From the NCBI RefSeq assembly GCF_000018865.1, contig NC_010175.1, forward strand, positions 2,170,001-2,234,000: DNA of 64,000 nt, given 5' to 3'. Below, piece by piece: positions 17,971-27,219 of this stretch. Position 1 is the first letter of the stretch. Each line of letters opens with the position of its first letter. The position numbers were made by a program, and so were the translations under genes. Under the pieces are notes generated by a model. It saw only the letters and a list, made by a program, of their open reading frames with translations, did no database searches and was not told the origin of the DNA. This DNA comes from Chloroflexus aurantiacus J-10-fl. Lineage in GTDB: Bacteria; Chloroflexota; Chloroflexia; Chloroflexales; Chloroflexaceae.

Positions 17971-19113
17971 CTACAACGACCGGTACAACTCAAGATGCGC
18001 AGCAGCAATATTCTGCCAGTCAAAGCGACGGGCAGCCTGACGAGCTGCTTCACTCAGCCGAAGTCGGGCATTGGGATTGCTGAGCAGAGAGATAATCGCA
18101 GTTTTCAACGACTCAGGGTGGGCAGCGGCAAAATGAACAACACCGGTTAAAGCAGCCGCGGTTGCCGGTGAAGCAGGTGGAGTGGTGATGACTGCACAGC
18201 CGTGGGCCAGGGCGGCGAGCAGGCTACCGCGACGTAAAGAGGCTCCGTCACGAAAAGGAAGTACGATCAGGTCACAGGCATGTAAGTATGCTGAGACTCG
18301 TTCAGCAGCAATATGGCCGGTAATGATTACGCGATCCCGTAACGAGAGCGTCTCAAGACGTTGCTGGATTGTTTTGGCATACACCCGATCAGTCGGTGAG
18401 GTTGCAGCTCCCCCGATGATCAGCAAACGCCAGGCAGGCTGATCGGCAATCAGATCAATCAGCAGATCGATCCCTTTACCTGGCGATAAGAGACCAAAAT
18501 AGGCAATTAATGGCATCTCGTCGGAAACACCCAAATCGGCCCGCCAGATAGATCGGTCATACCCCTCTGGTAAAACAGGATCAATATTGGCTCCTATCGG
18601 GATCAAACGCGGCCTCACTCGCGCTGCCCGCAACGTCGTCTCGTCTTCAGGATTGGTGACAATCACCGCTCGCGCTGTGCGGGCCGGGAGCAGGGTTACC
18701 CATTCACGTACCACTCCCGCTTTGGGAAAGAGGTACGGCGGCAACAGATCGTGATAGGTAATAGCCGTTGGCAGACGAGAGCGCCGCAAAAGCAGCGGCA
18801 AGAGGTTCACCCCGATCTTCATCTGATAAGCACCAGTCTGGTACTGGATGTGACACCAGTCAGGGCGCAACTGGTGTACCAGCCTGGTCAGTCTGCCAAG
18901 TGAACCAATCCCCCAACCGGCTCGACCTGCCGGTGCCGGTAGTGCTCGATCCCCGTCGCTCGTTATCTGCCAGATCTGCCATTTGCGTTTGACAACCGTC
19001 ACAACGAGAGCCTCGTGTCCGTTACGAACCAGCGCCTGCCCCAACCGCTGGGTATAGTCGCCAACCCCGCCCGGCTGCGGCGGATACTCACCGGTGATGA
19101 ACAGAATGCGCAT
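17971..19113 (-). CDS. Glycosyltransferase, GT4 family (GT-B fold)
   Basis: A 380-residue retaining glycosyltransferase. It has the N-terminal GEYPPQPGGVGDYTQRLGQAL loop of GT4 enzymes, a middle AYFGLLSPGKGIDLLIDLIA strand-loop (donor domain) and a C-terminal LPFRDGASLRRGSLLAALAHGCAVITT motif, where the EX7E acid is carried by a DGAS segment. It would transfer a sugar from a nucleotide donor to a lipid or glycan at the inner membrane face. The ATG at 19113 has GAGGAG upstream; an extension to 19515 runs over another gene and is not used. It is convergent with the STAS gene, eight bases apart. Acceptor unknown. Confidence 0.88.
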   Translation of the reverse strand: MRILFITGEYPPQPGGVGDYTQRLGQALVRNGHEALVVTVVKRKWQIWQITSDGDRALPAPAGRAGWGIGSLGRLTRLVHQLRPDWCHIQYQTGAYQMKIGVNLLPLLLRRSRLPTAITYHDLLPPYLFPKAGVVREWVTLLPARTARAVIVTNPEDETTLRAARVRPRLIPIGANIDPVLPEGYDRSIWRADLGVSDEMPLIAYFGLLSPGKGIDLLIDLIADQPAWRLLIIGGAATSPTDRVYAKTIQQRLETLSLRDRVIITGHIAAERVSAYLHACDLIVLPFRDGASLRRGSLLAALAHGCAVITTPPASPATAAALTGVVHFAAAHPESLKTAIISLLSNPNARLRLSEAARQAARRFDWQNIAAAHLELYRSL

Positions 19114-19366
19114 CTCACTGCTCTCCTCGTAAACGCACTGTCTGGCATACAATACCATAAACCGGAAATAACATTGTTTTTGCAGTCGTGAAGAGTGACA
19201 GGGATCGCTCGTGATTAAAGAGCGATCTTTCGGTACAGGGTAGAGATTGAACAACCCAAACCTTGCTGTGATCGTCGCCGGTAATGTGACTTTGTCACTG
19301 ATCGACGGTCGATTATTTGCTATCCTGCAATCAGGAACACCAGTATGCAGGAGTAAGGAGGATACG

Positions 19367-19561
19367 ATGACACCGAACATGGGGAATATTGATCGCATTG
19401 TACGTGTTGTGGTGGCGCTGCTGGTAGCGGTACTGATTGTCACCAATGTGTTGTCGGGCATCTGGGCATGGATCGCCGGTATTCTGGCAGTAGTCTTTCT
19501 TGCCACCAGCGCCATTGGTTTCTGCCCGCTCTATCTGCCGTTCCGCATCAAAACCCGCTAA
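19367..19561 (+). CDS. DUF2892 small inner-membrane protein, 64 aa
   Basis: A compact two-helix membrane protein: MGNIDRIVRVVVALLVAVL, a short turn, WAWIAGILAVVFLATSAIG, then the family hallmark FCPLYLPF. This matches DUF2892, the membrane tail found free or on rhodanese proteins such as YgaP. The Cys in the FCP motif is conserved in the family and hints at a sulfur-related role, which is inference. The ATG at 19367 has a near-perfect AAGGAGG six bases upstream, which rules out the longer frame from 19247. Confidence 0.85.
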   Translation: MTPNMGNIDRIVRVVVALLVAVLIVTNVLSGIWAWIAGILAVVFLATSAIGFCPLYLPFRIKTR

Positions 19562-19612
19562 AGCGTGAGAGCCACGGCAGCTAACCCTGTTGGCAAGAGA
19601 AACAATCATCGG

Positions 19613-19640
19613 GAAAGGGCACGGTACATCGTGCCCTTTC
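19613..19640 (+). terminator. Terminator hairpin after the DUF2892 gene
   Basis: GAAAGGGCACG, loop GTACAT, CGTGCCCTTTC (11-bp perfect stem), 51 bases after the stop. The remaining 19641-20036 shows no convincing gene. Confidence 0.65.
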
Positions 19641-20036
19641 TGTTTGGATGCAGAAACGGCGTGCTGTATCCCTGCATCCCAGTGTGTGATAGCGACAATG
19701 GCGTCTGGGAAAGCAACGGATACTGTGATCTTCCTGGTATAGGGGTTGCCTGGCCGACGTTCGTTCTATTCACGCTGTCCATAATCACTCACCTTTCTTC
19801 ACAATTCGTCAGCGTACCGGCTATTACCGGTATCCGGGCTGTATCGCGCCATCCGCAGATACATCCAGGTAGGCGAGATGACGGCCTAATGGCGCATCAG
19901 CCCTGCTTTCCATCCCCTTCTGGTAATCTGGCAGTGAATCTTCATAATCCTCTTGCAGCACCTCAACAAGTTCTTCACAATCTCCTCCCATAATCATAAG
20001 TGTAAGAACAACCACGACTCACGAGGAGATGACCTT

Positions 20037-20546
20037 ATGAAGCAGATAAAGCCAAACCTGATGAACTTTCTGATCGACGGTGCAATGTTTCTGGCCTTTC
20101 TGATTGCGACTGCACCACGCTTTAGCGGATTAGCGATCCACGAGTGGTTGAGTCTGGCGCTGGCAGCAACCATCGTCACCCATCTGTTGTTGCACTGGCA
20201 GTGGATTGTTGCGATTGGCAAGCGCTTCTTTGCAAAGACGACATGGCGCTCACGACTGAATTATCTACTGAATGCACTGCTGTTTGTTGCCTTCACTGTC
20301 ACTATTGCCACCGGTATCCTGATCTCGCGCGAGGCATTGCCGTTCTTTGGTCTCACGATGACACGTGATCGGACATTGGAACTGCTGCATCATCAGGCGT
20401 CTGATCTCACTGTGCTGCTGTTGGGGTTGCATGTGGCCATCCACTGGAGCTGGATTGTGGGGATGGTACGCCGAATCCTGCCTCAGCGACGGTTATTACG
20501 CAAGCCGGTTGTTGCAACGAGTCGGCTTGAGGAGGTACAACAATGA
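20037..20546 (+). CDS. DUF4405-type membrane protein, four-helix, His-rich
   Basis: A 169-residue membrane protein with four helices. Two helices carry near-repeated His patterns: IHEWLSLALAATIVTHLLLHWQWIV and, later, LHHQASDLTVLLLGLHVAIHWSWIV. This pseudo-duplication with paired His residues is typical of cytochrome b561-like DUF4405 proteins, so heme binding and electron transfer across the membrane are plausible but not shown. The ATG at 20037 has GAGGAG nine bases upstream. The stop overlaps the next gene's ATG (ATGA), indicating a coupled pair. Confidence 0.75.
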   Translation: MKQIKPNLMNFLIDGAMFLAFLIATAPRFSGLAIHEWLSLALAATIVTHLLLHWQWIVAIGKRFFAKTTWRSRLNYLLNALLFVAFTVTIATGILISREALPFFGLTMTRDRTLELLHHQASDLTVLLLGLHVAIHWSWIVGMVRRILPQRRLLRKPVVATSRLEEVQQ

Positions 20547-20917
20547 AACTGCTGGGTCGTATTCTGATAATCCTGGGAGTCGCCTGGTTGATCGTGATGG
20601 GGATGAACTGGCTTGTTGCCCAACAGCTCCTTCCTGTCAATGGCAGTGCATACCCAGAGCGGTTCGTCGGTGATGAGCGTGGTGAAGGGTTCAGGTGGGC
20701 TGAACGTGGTGAAGGGTTCAGGGGAGCGGAACGGGGTGGCAGTGAGTTTGGTGAACGAGGTGAGCATATCGCCGAAGCTCCATCACCGGCCAGCGCAGGC
20801 GACTTGCTCGGTACGCTGGCTAAGATCGGCATTATCACCGTGATTGTGGTAGCGATTGATCAGGTCATTCGGTTCTTTCGGCACCGTTCACGACGGCAGA
20901 CGGCATCGGCAGCGTGA
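20543..20917 (+). CDS. Small two-helix protein with charged internal repeat
   Basis: 124 residues. One N-terminal helix (LGRILIILGVAWLIVMGMNWLVAQQ) and one C-terminal helix (LLGTLAKIGIITVIVVAIDQVIRFF) flank a polar loop. The loop contains two close copies of (D/E)RGEGFR(W/G)AERG and a third degenerate GEFGERGEH-like copy (residues about 43-75). It ends in an Arg-rich tail. It is translationally coupled to the DUF4405 gene (4-base overlap), so it probably forms a complex with it. No family recognised; nucleotide repeats (GGTGAAGGGTTCAGG) show the loop grew by recent duplication. Confidence 0.7.
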   Translation: MKLLGRILIILGVAWLIVMGMNWLVAQQLLPVNGSAYPERFVGDERGEGFRWAERGEGFRGAERGGSEFGERGEHIAEAPSPASAGDLLGTLAKIGIITVIVVAIDQVIRFFRHRSRRQTASAA

Positions 20918-20941
20918 TCATACGCCGGCATGCTTATTGCA

Positions 20942-20974
20942 GGGTGAAGGGTCTGCCTTCACCCGCTTTTCTTC
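20942..20974 (+). terminator. Rho-independent terminator of the DUF4405 operon
   Basis: GGGTGAAGG, loop GTCTG, CCTTCACCC (9-bp perfect stem) followed by GCTTTTCTTC, 25 bases after the stop codon. Confidence 0.75.
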
Positions 20975-21142
20975 AGGGTTGCCAGTAGACAAAGCGAAAC
21001 GAGCCGCTTGAAAGCGTAGAAGACAGCCATCCAGTGCATGTCTCCGCCGGCGAAGGTAAGAGCGGCTTCGATCCTTTGTACGACACGGTGCGCAGAACAC
21101 AGCAACAACACGCGGTAACATCTGGTGCGGTGTTCAGTGATT

Positions 21143-22114
21143 CTATTGCGTCATCCCGGCGCGCAGGCGTTGCCAGACCCCAACCGGGTAGCCAATCATC
21201 TTGGCGAGATCGCCGGCCAGGCGAATGAATGGAACCAGGATCAATGCGAGTAACTGCTCACCAACTGACCGACCGCGCAGGCGGACCCAGAGCCGACGGT
21301 AGGGGCCACGAGTATAGGCAGCTACTCCCAATCCAATCAAAAACCCGATCGGAATCCGTAGCTGAGGTCGGGTCAAAGCCACGGTCAGTAACGCACTGAG
21401 GGTGGCGTAAACGGTGTAGCGAAGCGCGTGGCGCAGTGGCCACAGGCCGGCCCGTCCATCGCCGCGGGCATAGGTGTAGTACTGGCGGAGGAAAGCACGC
21501 AGGGTGGGCCGGGGAGCAAAGTGGACAACGGCTGAGGGGACGAAGGTGCGCCGAAAGCCGGCCTGCTCGACTGCCAGATCGAAGAGCAGGTCTTCGCAAT
21601 GACTGGCCCATTCGGGAAAGCCGCCGACCGCTTCCCAGACCTCTTTGCGAAAGGCCATTGACTTGCCAAACGGCAGGAAGGTGGCCGGATCGATCTCACG
21701 ACTGCGCCGGTAATTCGTCTCACCCAGCGCCAGGGCAAACAGGGAGCCAGGCGTGGGATGGAAGAACCCGCCCACCAGATCGGCTTCACCAGCTTCAATT
21801 GGGGCCACAATCCGGGCCAGCCAGTACGGATCGAGAATCAGACCGGCGTCGGTACTGGCGATAATCTGACCACGGGCATGCCGGATCGCGTTGTTACGTC
21901 CCGACGAGATATTATGACCACCGCGCACCAGGCGAATCTGCGGATACCGCGCTGCGTAAGCGGCTACGATGGCCGGCGTCTCATCGACGCTCTGACAATC
22001 GTTGATCACTATCTCGTCGGCAGCGCGGGTTTGGGCGATCATCGAGTCGAGCAGCGCCGCAATGTTGTCTGCCTCATCACGCACTGTGCAGATGATGGAA
22101 ACAGTGGTTGCCAT
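21143..22114 (-). CDS. Glycosyltransferase family 2
   Basis: A 323-residue GT-A enzyme. The N-terminus has the GT2 nucleotide-binding pattern (VSIICTVRDEADNIAALLDSM, then DEIVINDCQSVDET), a DxD-like STDAGLILDP at about residue 91, and the acceptor-side motif GGFPEWASHCEDLLFDL, with ED as candidate catalytic acid. About residues 245-275 are hydrophobic (YATLSALLTVALTRPQLRIPIGFLIGLGVA), one or two membrane-associated helices. It would add a sugar to a lipid-linked or surface glycan. Divergent from the M16C peptidase gene. Donor and acceptor unknown. Confidence 0.87.
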   Translation of the reverse strand: MATTVSIICTVRDEADNIAALLDSMIAQTRAADEIVINDCQSVDETPAIVAAYAARYPQIRLVRGGHNISSGRNNAIRHARGQIIASTDAGLILDPYWLARIVAPIEAGEADLVGGFFHPTPGSLFALALGETNYRRSREIDPATFLPFGKSMAFRKEVWEAVGGFPEWASHCEDLLFDLAVEQAGFRRTFVPSAVVHFAPRPTLRAFLRQYYTYARGDGRAGLWPLRHALRYTVYATLSALLTVALTRPQLRIPIGFLIGLGVAAYTRGPYRRLWVRLRGRSVGEQLLALILVPFIRLAGDLAKMIGYPVGVWQRLRAGMTQ

Positions 22115-22199
22115 AGCCTTCAGGAATCAAAACATTCTGGTACAATATTCTTGATATATCTGTACCCCACACAAGCGTATTGTACCAGACGAGGTTGTC

Positions 22200-25109
22200 A
22201 TGTCGAACGAGCATGGATTTGAGCTGCTGCGCGATGAGTTTATTCCCGAACTCAACACGCGCGCCCGCCTGTATCGCCACATAAAGACCGGCGCTGAACT
22301 CCTTTCTCTCGAAAACGATGATGAAAATAAGTGCTTTGGGATCACCTTCCGTACCCCACCGCGTGACTCAACCGGAATTGCCCATATTCTCGAGCATTCG
22401 GTGCTCTGCGGTTCGCGCAAGTATCCGGTGAAAGACCCCTTCTTTACGCTAGTGAAGGGATCGGTACATACCTTTCTCAATGCGATCACCTTCCCCGACA
22501 AGACGGCGTATCCGGTTGCCAGCACCAATCTGAAAGATTTCTACAATCTGGTTGATGTCTATCTCGATGCGGTCTTCTTCCCGCGCATTACCCCTGAAAT
22601 TCTCAAGCAAGAGGGCTGGCACTTTGAATTACCGGCACCTGATGCGCCGATCAGCATCAAAGGGGTGGTGTATAACGAGATGAAAGGGGCATACTCATCT
22701 CCTGATGGCATGCTCTACCGCTATTCGCAGCAGTCACTCTTCCCCGACACTACCTATGGCTACTCATCGGGTGGCGACCCGTTGGTCATTCCCGATCTGA
22801 CCTATGAAGCCTTTAAGCGGTTTCACGAGACCCTGTACCATCCCTCGAATGCACGCATCTTCTTCTACGGTGACGATCCGCCGGCAGAGCGGCTGCGCAA
22901 ACTCGATGAGTATCTCAGCCAGTTCGAGCCGATTACACCACCATCGCAGATCGAGAAGCAAGAGCGCTTCACCGCGCCGCGCACCTTTGAATACACCTTC
23001 AGCGCTGCCGATAACGAGCAACAGAAGGGTATGGTGATGGTCAATTGGCTGATCGACGATAATCGCGATCCGACCCAGTTGATGGCGCGTGAACTGCTGA
23101 GCTATATGTTGTTGGGGAATGCCGCCGCTCCCTTACGCAAAGCCTTGATCGATTCGGGGCTGGGTGAAGAGGTCATCGGCGGGTACGAGAGTGATCTCCT
23201 GCAACATACCTTCTCGGTCGGTATGAAAGGGATCGACCCGGCAAACGCCGAACAGGTCGAGGCACTGATTTTGCGCACGCTCAACGAACTGGCCGAACAC
23301 GGGTTTGATCCGGAGACGATTGCGGCGGCGTTTAACACCTTCGAGTTCAGTCTACGCGAGAATAACACCGGCAGCTTTCCGCGTGGCCTGGTGTTGATGA
23401 TGCGAGCGCTGAGCACCTGGCTGTACGATGATGATCCGATTGCGCCGTTGCGCTTCGAGGCACCTCTGGCAGCGGTGCGCACCGCAGTCGCCAACGGCGA
23501 GCGTCTGTTTGAACGTCTGATCCGCGAATTACTGCTCGATAATCCACACCGCACCAGAGTCACGCTGCGCCCCGATCCTGAATACGCCGCCCGACTGGCT
23601 GCCGCCGAGCAGGCCCGGATCGAGGCGTTTGCGGCCACGCTCGATGATGAGAAGCGGGCAGCGCTGATTGCTGAGACCCAGGCCCTGGCGGAATGGCAAC
23701 AAACTCCTGATCCACCGGAGGCACTGGCCACGATTCCGACCCTGCACCTGACCGATCTCGACCGCGAGGTGAAGCGCATTCCAACCGATATTGACGAGAT
23801 GGCTGGCGTACCGCTGCTGCGGCATCCTCTCTTTACGAATGGCATTGTGTATCTCGATCTGGCCTTTGACTTGCGGGCACTACCACCACAACTCTTGTCT
23901 TTCGTCCCCCTCTTTGCCCGTGCGCTCACCGAAATGGGTACTGCAACCTCCGATTTTGTGCGGCTGTTGCAGCGGATTGGTCGCGAGACCGGTGGTATCT
24001 CGGCGGCGACAATGACCGCGACCGACATAGTGACGGCAGCGCCGGTCGGTCGCCTGGTTGTTCGGGGCAAGAGTACGCTGGCCCAAACGACAGAGCTGAT
24101 CAAGCTATTGCAGGAGATTCTGCTGACCGTAAAGCTCGACAATCAAGAACGCTTCCGCCAGATCGTGTTGCGTGCCCGCGCAAACAAAGAGTCGTCGCTG
24201 GTGCCGGCCGGCAATGCCTATGCCCGGCAACGGCTCGCGGCCCGGTTTTCTCCCGCTGAATGGGCCGATGAACAGATGGGGGGCATTTCGGCCATCTTCT
24301 TCCTGCGCGAACTCGAACAACGGATTCAGCAAGATTGGCCGGGGGTGCTGGCCGATCTGGAAATGGTGCGCACCTCGCTGATCAACCGGCGGGGTCTGGT
24401 GGTCAATCTCACGCTCGATGCCGATGGTCAGAAGACCGTGTTGCCGCTGCTGCACGATCTGATTGCCAGTTTGCCAGATCAGCCATACTCGCCAGCATCG
24501 TGGCCGACCAGCCGTATTGATGATGGCGAAGGATTGATCATTCCTGCCCAGGTGAACTACGTCGCCAAGGGCGTCAACCTGCACGCCCACGGCATCCGCC
24601 CGAGTGGTGCGGCGATGGTTGTCTTGCGCCATCTCCGGATCGATTATCTGCTCGACCGGATTCGGATTCAGGGTGGTGCCTATGGTGCCAGTGGCAGCTA
24701 CGACCGCAGTACCGGCTTGTTCATCACCACCTCCTACCGCGACCCCAACCTGCTCCGCACGCTGGATGTGTACGATGAAATGGCAACGTACCTGCAAACC
24801 ATCGCTCTTGACTCAACAACCGTTGAACGGGCGATTATCGGCACTATCGGCGACATGGATGCCTATCAGTTGCCGGATGCCAAAGGTTACACAGCACTGG
24901 TACGCTACCTCACCAGTATCAGCGACGAATATCGCCAGCAGATACGCGATCAGGTGCTGGCAACGTCGCCGGCAGATTTCGTAGCTTTTGCCGAAGCGGC
25001 AGCAGCACTACGCGATCATGGCCAGGTGGCAGTGCTTGGCCCGGCAGACTCTATCGAGGCCGCCAATCGCGAACGGCCTGGATTGCTCAAACCAGTGAAG
25101 GTACTGTAG
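22200..25109 (+). CDS. M16C metallopeptidase, presequence-protease (PreP/Cym1)-like
   Basis: A 969-residue zinc peptidase, the usual length for this family. The inverted zinc motif is AHILEHSVLCGS (His62, Glu65 catalytic, His66), and the third ligand is Glu160 in YNEMKGAYSSPDG, 94 residues later, close to the spacing in plant PreP. The order is M16 domain (about 1-230), second M16 domain, a helical hinge (about 470-520), then the M16C-associated C-terminal half. PreP-type enzymes form a closed chamber and degrade peptides of up to about 70 residues. Without a signal peptide it should act in the cytoplasm. The ATG at 22200 has GAGG five bases upstream. A hairpin terminator follows. Confidence 0.93.
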   Translation: MSNEHGFELLRDEFIPELNTRARLYRHIKTGAELLSLENDDENKCFGITFRTPPRDSTGIAHILEHSVLCGSRKYPVKDPFFTLVKGSVHTFLNAITFPDKTAYPVASTNLKDFYNLVDVYLDAVFFPRITPEILKQEGWHFELPAPDAPISIKGVVYNEMKGAYSSPDGMLYRYSQQSLFPDTTYGYSSGGDPLVIPDLTYEAFKRFHETLYHPSNARIFFYGDDPPAERLRKLDEYLSQFEPITPPSQIEKQERFTAPRTFEYTFSAADNEQQKGMVMVNWLIDDNRDPTQLMARELLSYMLLGNAAAPLRKALIDSGLGEEVIGGYESDLLQHTFSVGMKGIDPANAEQVEALILRTLNELAEHGFDPETIAAAFNTFEFSLRENNTGSFPRGLVLMMRALSTWLYDDDPIAPLRFEAPLAAVRTAVANGERLFERLIRELLLDNPHRTRVTLRPDPEYAARLAAAEQARIEAFAATLDDEKRAALIAETQALAEWQQTPDPPEALATIPTLHLTDLDREVKRIPTDIDEMAGVPLLRHPLFTNGIVYLDLAFDLRALPPQLLSFVPLFARALTEMGTATSDFVRLLQRIGRETGGISAATMTATDIVTAAPVGRLVVRGKSTLAQTTELIKLLQEILLTVKLDNQERFRQIVLRARANKESSLVPAGNAYARQRLAARFSPAEWADEQMGGISAIFFLRELEQRIQQDWPGVLADLEMVRTSLINRRGLVVNLTLDADGQKTVLPLLHDLIASLPDQPYSPASWPTSRIDDGEGLIIPAQVNYVAKGVNLHAHGIRPSGAAMVVLRHLRIDYLLDRIRIQGGAYGASGSYDRSTGLFITTSYRDPNLLRTLDVYDEMATYLQTIALDSTTVERAIIGTIGDMDAYQLPDAKGYTALVRYLTSISDEYRQQIRDQVLATSPADFVAFAEAAAALRDHGQVAVLGPADSIEAANRERPGLLKPVKVL

Positions 25110-25120
25110 CGCCTGACAGG

Positions 25121-25158
25121 CTATCCCTGCCCAACCCACGTGAGCCGGGCAGGGATAG
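25121..25158 (+). terminator. Terminator hairpin after the M16C gene
   Basis: CTATCCCTGCCC and GGGCAGGGATAG form a perfect 12-bp stem around a 14-base loop, 11 bases after the stop, followed by TTAATATT. A similar sequence occurs at 43142-43176. Confidence 0.65.
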
Positions 25159-25198
25159 TTAATATTATCTGCCGGTGATGCCTGGAAATGAGGATGCT

Positions 25199-26758
25199 AT
25201 GACGTTCAACGATCCCACCAGTTCCATCGGAACGCTGGCTTACGAAGCGACCATTGCCGATCTTCAGGCGGCAATGGCAGCCGGTACCCTTACCGCAGAA
25301 GCGCTCACAATGGCCTGCCTTGAGCGGATCAATGCGCTGAATCGGGCCGGGCCGTGCCTGAATGCGCTGATCGAAGTCAGCCCAAGCGCCCTCGAAACCG
25401 CAATTGCCCTCGACGCTGAACGTGACGTGCGCGGCCCGCGCAGCCCGCTCCACGGCATTCCAATCGTGCTCAAGGACAACATCGATACGCTCGACGACAC
25501 TGCCACGACTGCCGGTTCCCTGGCCCTGATCGGCTCGCGACCGGCTGCTGAAGCAACGGTTGCCGCCCGTCTACGAGCTGCCGGTGCCGTGCTGTTGGGT
25601 AAAGCTAACTTGAGCGAATGGGCGAATTTCCGCAGTACCAGCTCATCAAGTGGCTGGAGTGCGCGGGGTGGTCAGGCGCGCAACCCCTATGTGCTGAGCC
25701 GGAGTCCGTGTGGCTCCAGTTCGGGGTCGGCCATCGCAGTGGCAGCCAGTATGTGTGTAGCGGCGATTGGTACCGAAACCGATGGTTCTATTTCGTGCCC
25801 ATCGGCGATGTGTGGTGTGGTGGGAATTAAACCGACGGTTGGCCTGACCAGCCGCGCCGGTGTGATCCCAATCAGCTCCACCCAGGACACCGTCGGCCCG
25901 CACGCCCGTTGTGTAGCCGACGCCGCCACGGTGCTGGGGATCATTGCCGGCCCTGACCCGCACGATCCGGCGACCACAGCCGCCGCCGGACACGTTCGCC
26001 CGGATTACCGCACCTGTCTTCAGGCCGATGCACTGCGTGGCGCACGGATCGGGGTGTTGCGCAGTGATCGCTTCGCCGGCTTTGGCCGCCACGTTGAACA
26101 GGCATTTGCGGCAGCACTGACAGCAATGCGCGATGCCGGTGCTCATGTGGTTGATCCTGTGACATTTCCTGATGAGTTGCTGGCATTTAATGAAGCCGAG
26201 TTAACGGTTCTGCTGTACGAATTCAAAGCCACGCTCAACCGCTACCTTGCCAGCCGCGTGCCTGATCCGCAGGCAGCCACCCCTGCGCCACGTTCGTTAG
26301 AGGAATTGATCGCCTTTAACGAACAACAGGCCGAACACGAGTTACGCTTCTTCGGTCAGGAACTGCTTGTCCAGGCCGCCGCCGTTGGCGACCTCGATGA
26401 TCCGGCGTATCAACAGGCCCTGGCTGCCAGTCGTGATGCTACTCGTCAGGCGCTCGACGCCCTGCTCTACGAACAGCAGCTCGATGCCCTGGTCGCGCCG
26501 GCAACCGGTCTGGCCTGGCCGATTGATTTGATCGGCGGCGATCGCTACCCTGGCGGGAGCAGTTCGCTCGCGGCGCGAGCCGGCTATCCAATGGTGACGG
26601 TACCGGCAGGGATGGCGTTCGGTTTACCAATCGCGATCAACTTCATCGGCACCGCATGGTCTGAACCGATGCTGATCCGATTGGCTTACGCTTTCGAGCA
26701 GGCAACGAAACTCCGGCGACCACCGGTGTATCGTCAATGGATTGTTGGCGATGAGTAG
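25199..26758 (+). CDS. Amidase signature family enzyme
   Basis: A 519-residue amidase. The Ser-cisSer-Lys triad is visible: Lys92 (IVLKDNID), cis-Ser173 (SPCGSSSGSA) and nucleophile Ser197 (GTETDGSISCPSAM); the 24-residue Ser-Ser spacing equals that of FAAH and peptide amidase. GKANLSEWANF is a further conserved block. It hydrolyses amide bonds; the region YPMVTVPAGMAFGLPIAINFIG is the usual C-terminal signature. There is no gatB/gatC-like neighbour, so this is a stand-alone amidase rather than GatA. The ATG at 25199 is chosen for GAGG five bases upstream; GTG 25175 is less likely. Substrate not predictable. Confidence 0.88.
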   Translation: MTFNDPTSSIGTLAYEATIADLQAAMAAGTLTAEALTMACLERINALNRAGPCLNALIEVSPSALETAIALDAERDVRGPRSPLHGIPIVLKDNIDTLDDTATTAGSLALIGSRPAAEATVAARLRAAGAVLLGKANLSEWANFRSTSSSSGWSARGGQARNPYVLSRSPCGSSSGSAIAVAASMCVAAIGTETDGSISCPSAMCGVVGIKPTVGLTSRAGVIPISSTQDTVGPHARCVADAATVLGIIAGPDPHDPATTAAAGHVRPDYRTCLQADALRGARIGVLRSDRFAGFGRHVEQAFAAALTAMRDAGAHVVDPVTFPDELLAFNEAELTVLLYEFKATLNRYLASRVPDPQAATPAPRSLEELIAFNEQQAEHELRFFGQELLVQAAAVGDLDDPAYQQALAASRDATRQALDALLYEQQLDALVAPATGLAWPIDLIGGDRYPGGSSSLAARAGYPMVTVPAGMAFGLPIAINFIGTAWSEPMLIRLAYAFEQATKLRRPPVYRQWIVGDE

Positions 26759-26772
26759 GGGGTAGGGGGGAG

Positions 26773-26970
26773 GAGATAGTAGATAGGAGATAGGAGATAG
26801 AAGATAGGAGATAGAAGATAGGAGATAGAAGATAGGAGATAGAAGATAGGAGATAGAAGATAGGAGATAGAAGATAGGAGATAGAAGATAGGAGATAGAA
26901 GATAGGAGATAGAAGATAGGAGATAGAAGATAGGAGATAGAAGATAGGAGATAGAAGATAGGAGGTAGAA
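26773..26970. repeat. 14-base tandem repeat, about 14 copies
   Basis: Nearly perfect head-to-tail copies of GATAGAAGATAGGA (two related heptamers, GATAGAA and GATAGGA), with slightly divergent units at both ends. It starts about 15 bases after the amidase stop. The purine-rich strand is the plus strand. It has no spacers and is not CRISPR. Confidence 0.9.
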
Positions 26971-26997
26971 GCAAGAGTACTGATAGATGGTGCCCTT

Positions 26998-27190
26998 CTC
27001 TCGTCTCTTCCCGCCTAGCGGGGGAGGTTGGGAGGGGGGGCGGGAGCAAGGTGACCGGAAGTCATCTGGAGCATGCCCATTTCCACTTCCCACGTCTCCT
27101 CCCCCCAACGAGGAGAGGTCGGGAGGGGGGCGGAAACAAGGTGACCAGGCGCCATACGGAACATGCCAATTCCCCACTCCCTACTCCCCC
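26998..27190 (+). repeat. Family A intergenic repeat, two tandem copies
   Basis: Two copies about 95 bases apart, each with a G-rich run (GGGAGGTTGGGAGGGGG-like), then AAGGTGACC, then a CAT-C-GGA-CATGCC stretch, then CCCACTCCC-like sequence. Inverted relatives are at about 38035-38150 and 56195-56320; the 38 kb copy shares GGAAGCCATCTGGAGCACG, nearly identical to the first copy here. Confidence 0.65.
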
Positions 27191-27219
27191 ACATATGCGT
27201 CGGCGGGGCCTATCTATCT

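Noticed and set aside
23102-24142. Long antisense open frame inside the M16C gene
   Set aside because: It mirrors codon bias of the strongly supported plus-strand protease and has no family signature.
24105-24797. Second antisense frame in the M16C gene
   Set aside because: Same reason: shadow of the coding strand.
25199-26758. GatA (glutamyl-tRNA amidotransferase subunit A)
   Set aside because: No gatB/gatC neighbours, and the sequence around the nucleophile fits general amidases better.
26624-27177. Minus-strand open frames through the 14-base tandem array (Ser/Tyr/Leu repeats)
   Set aside because: They follow from the GATAGAA/GATAGGA repeat having no stop in these frames; there is no ribosome site and no conserved protein.
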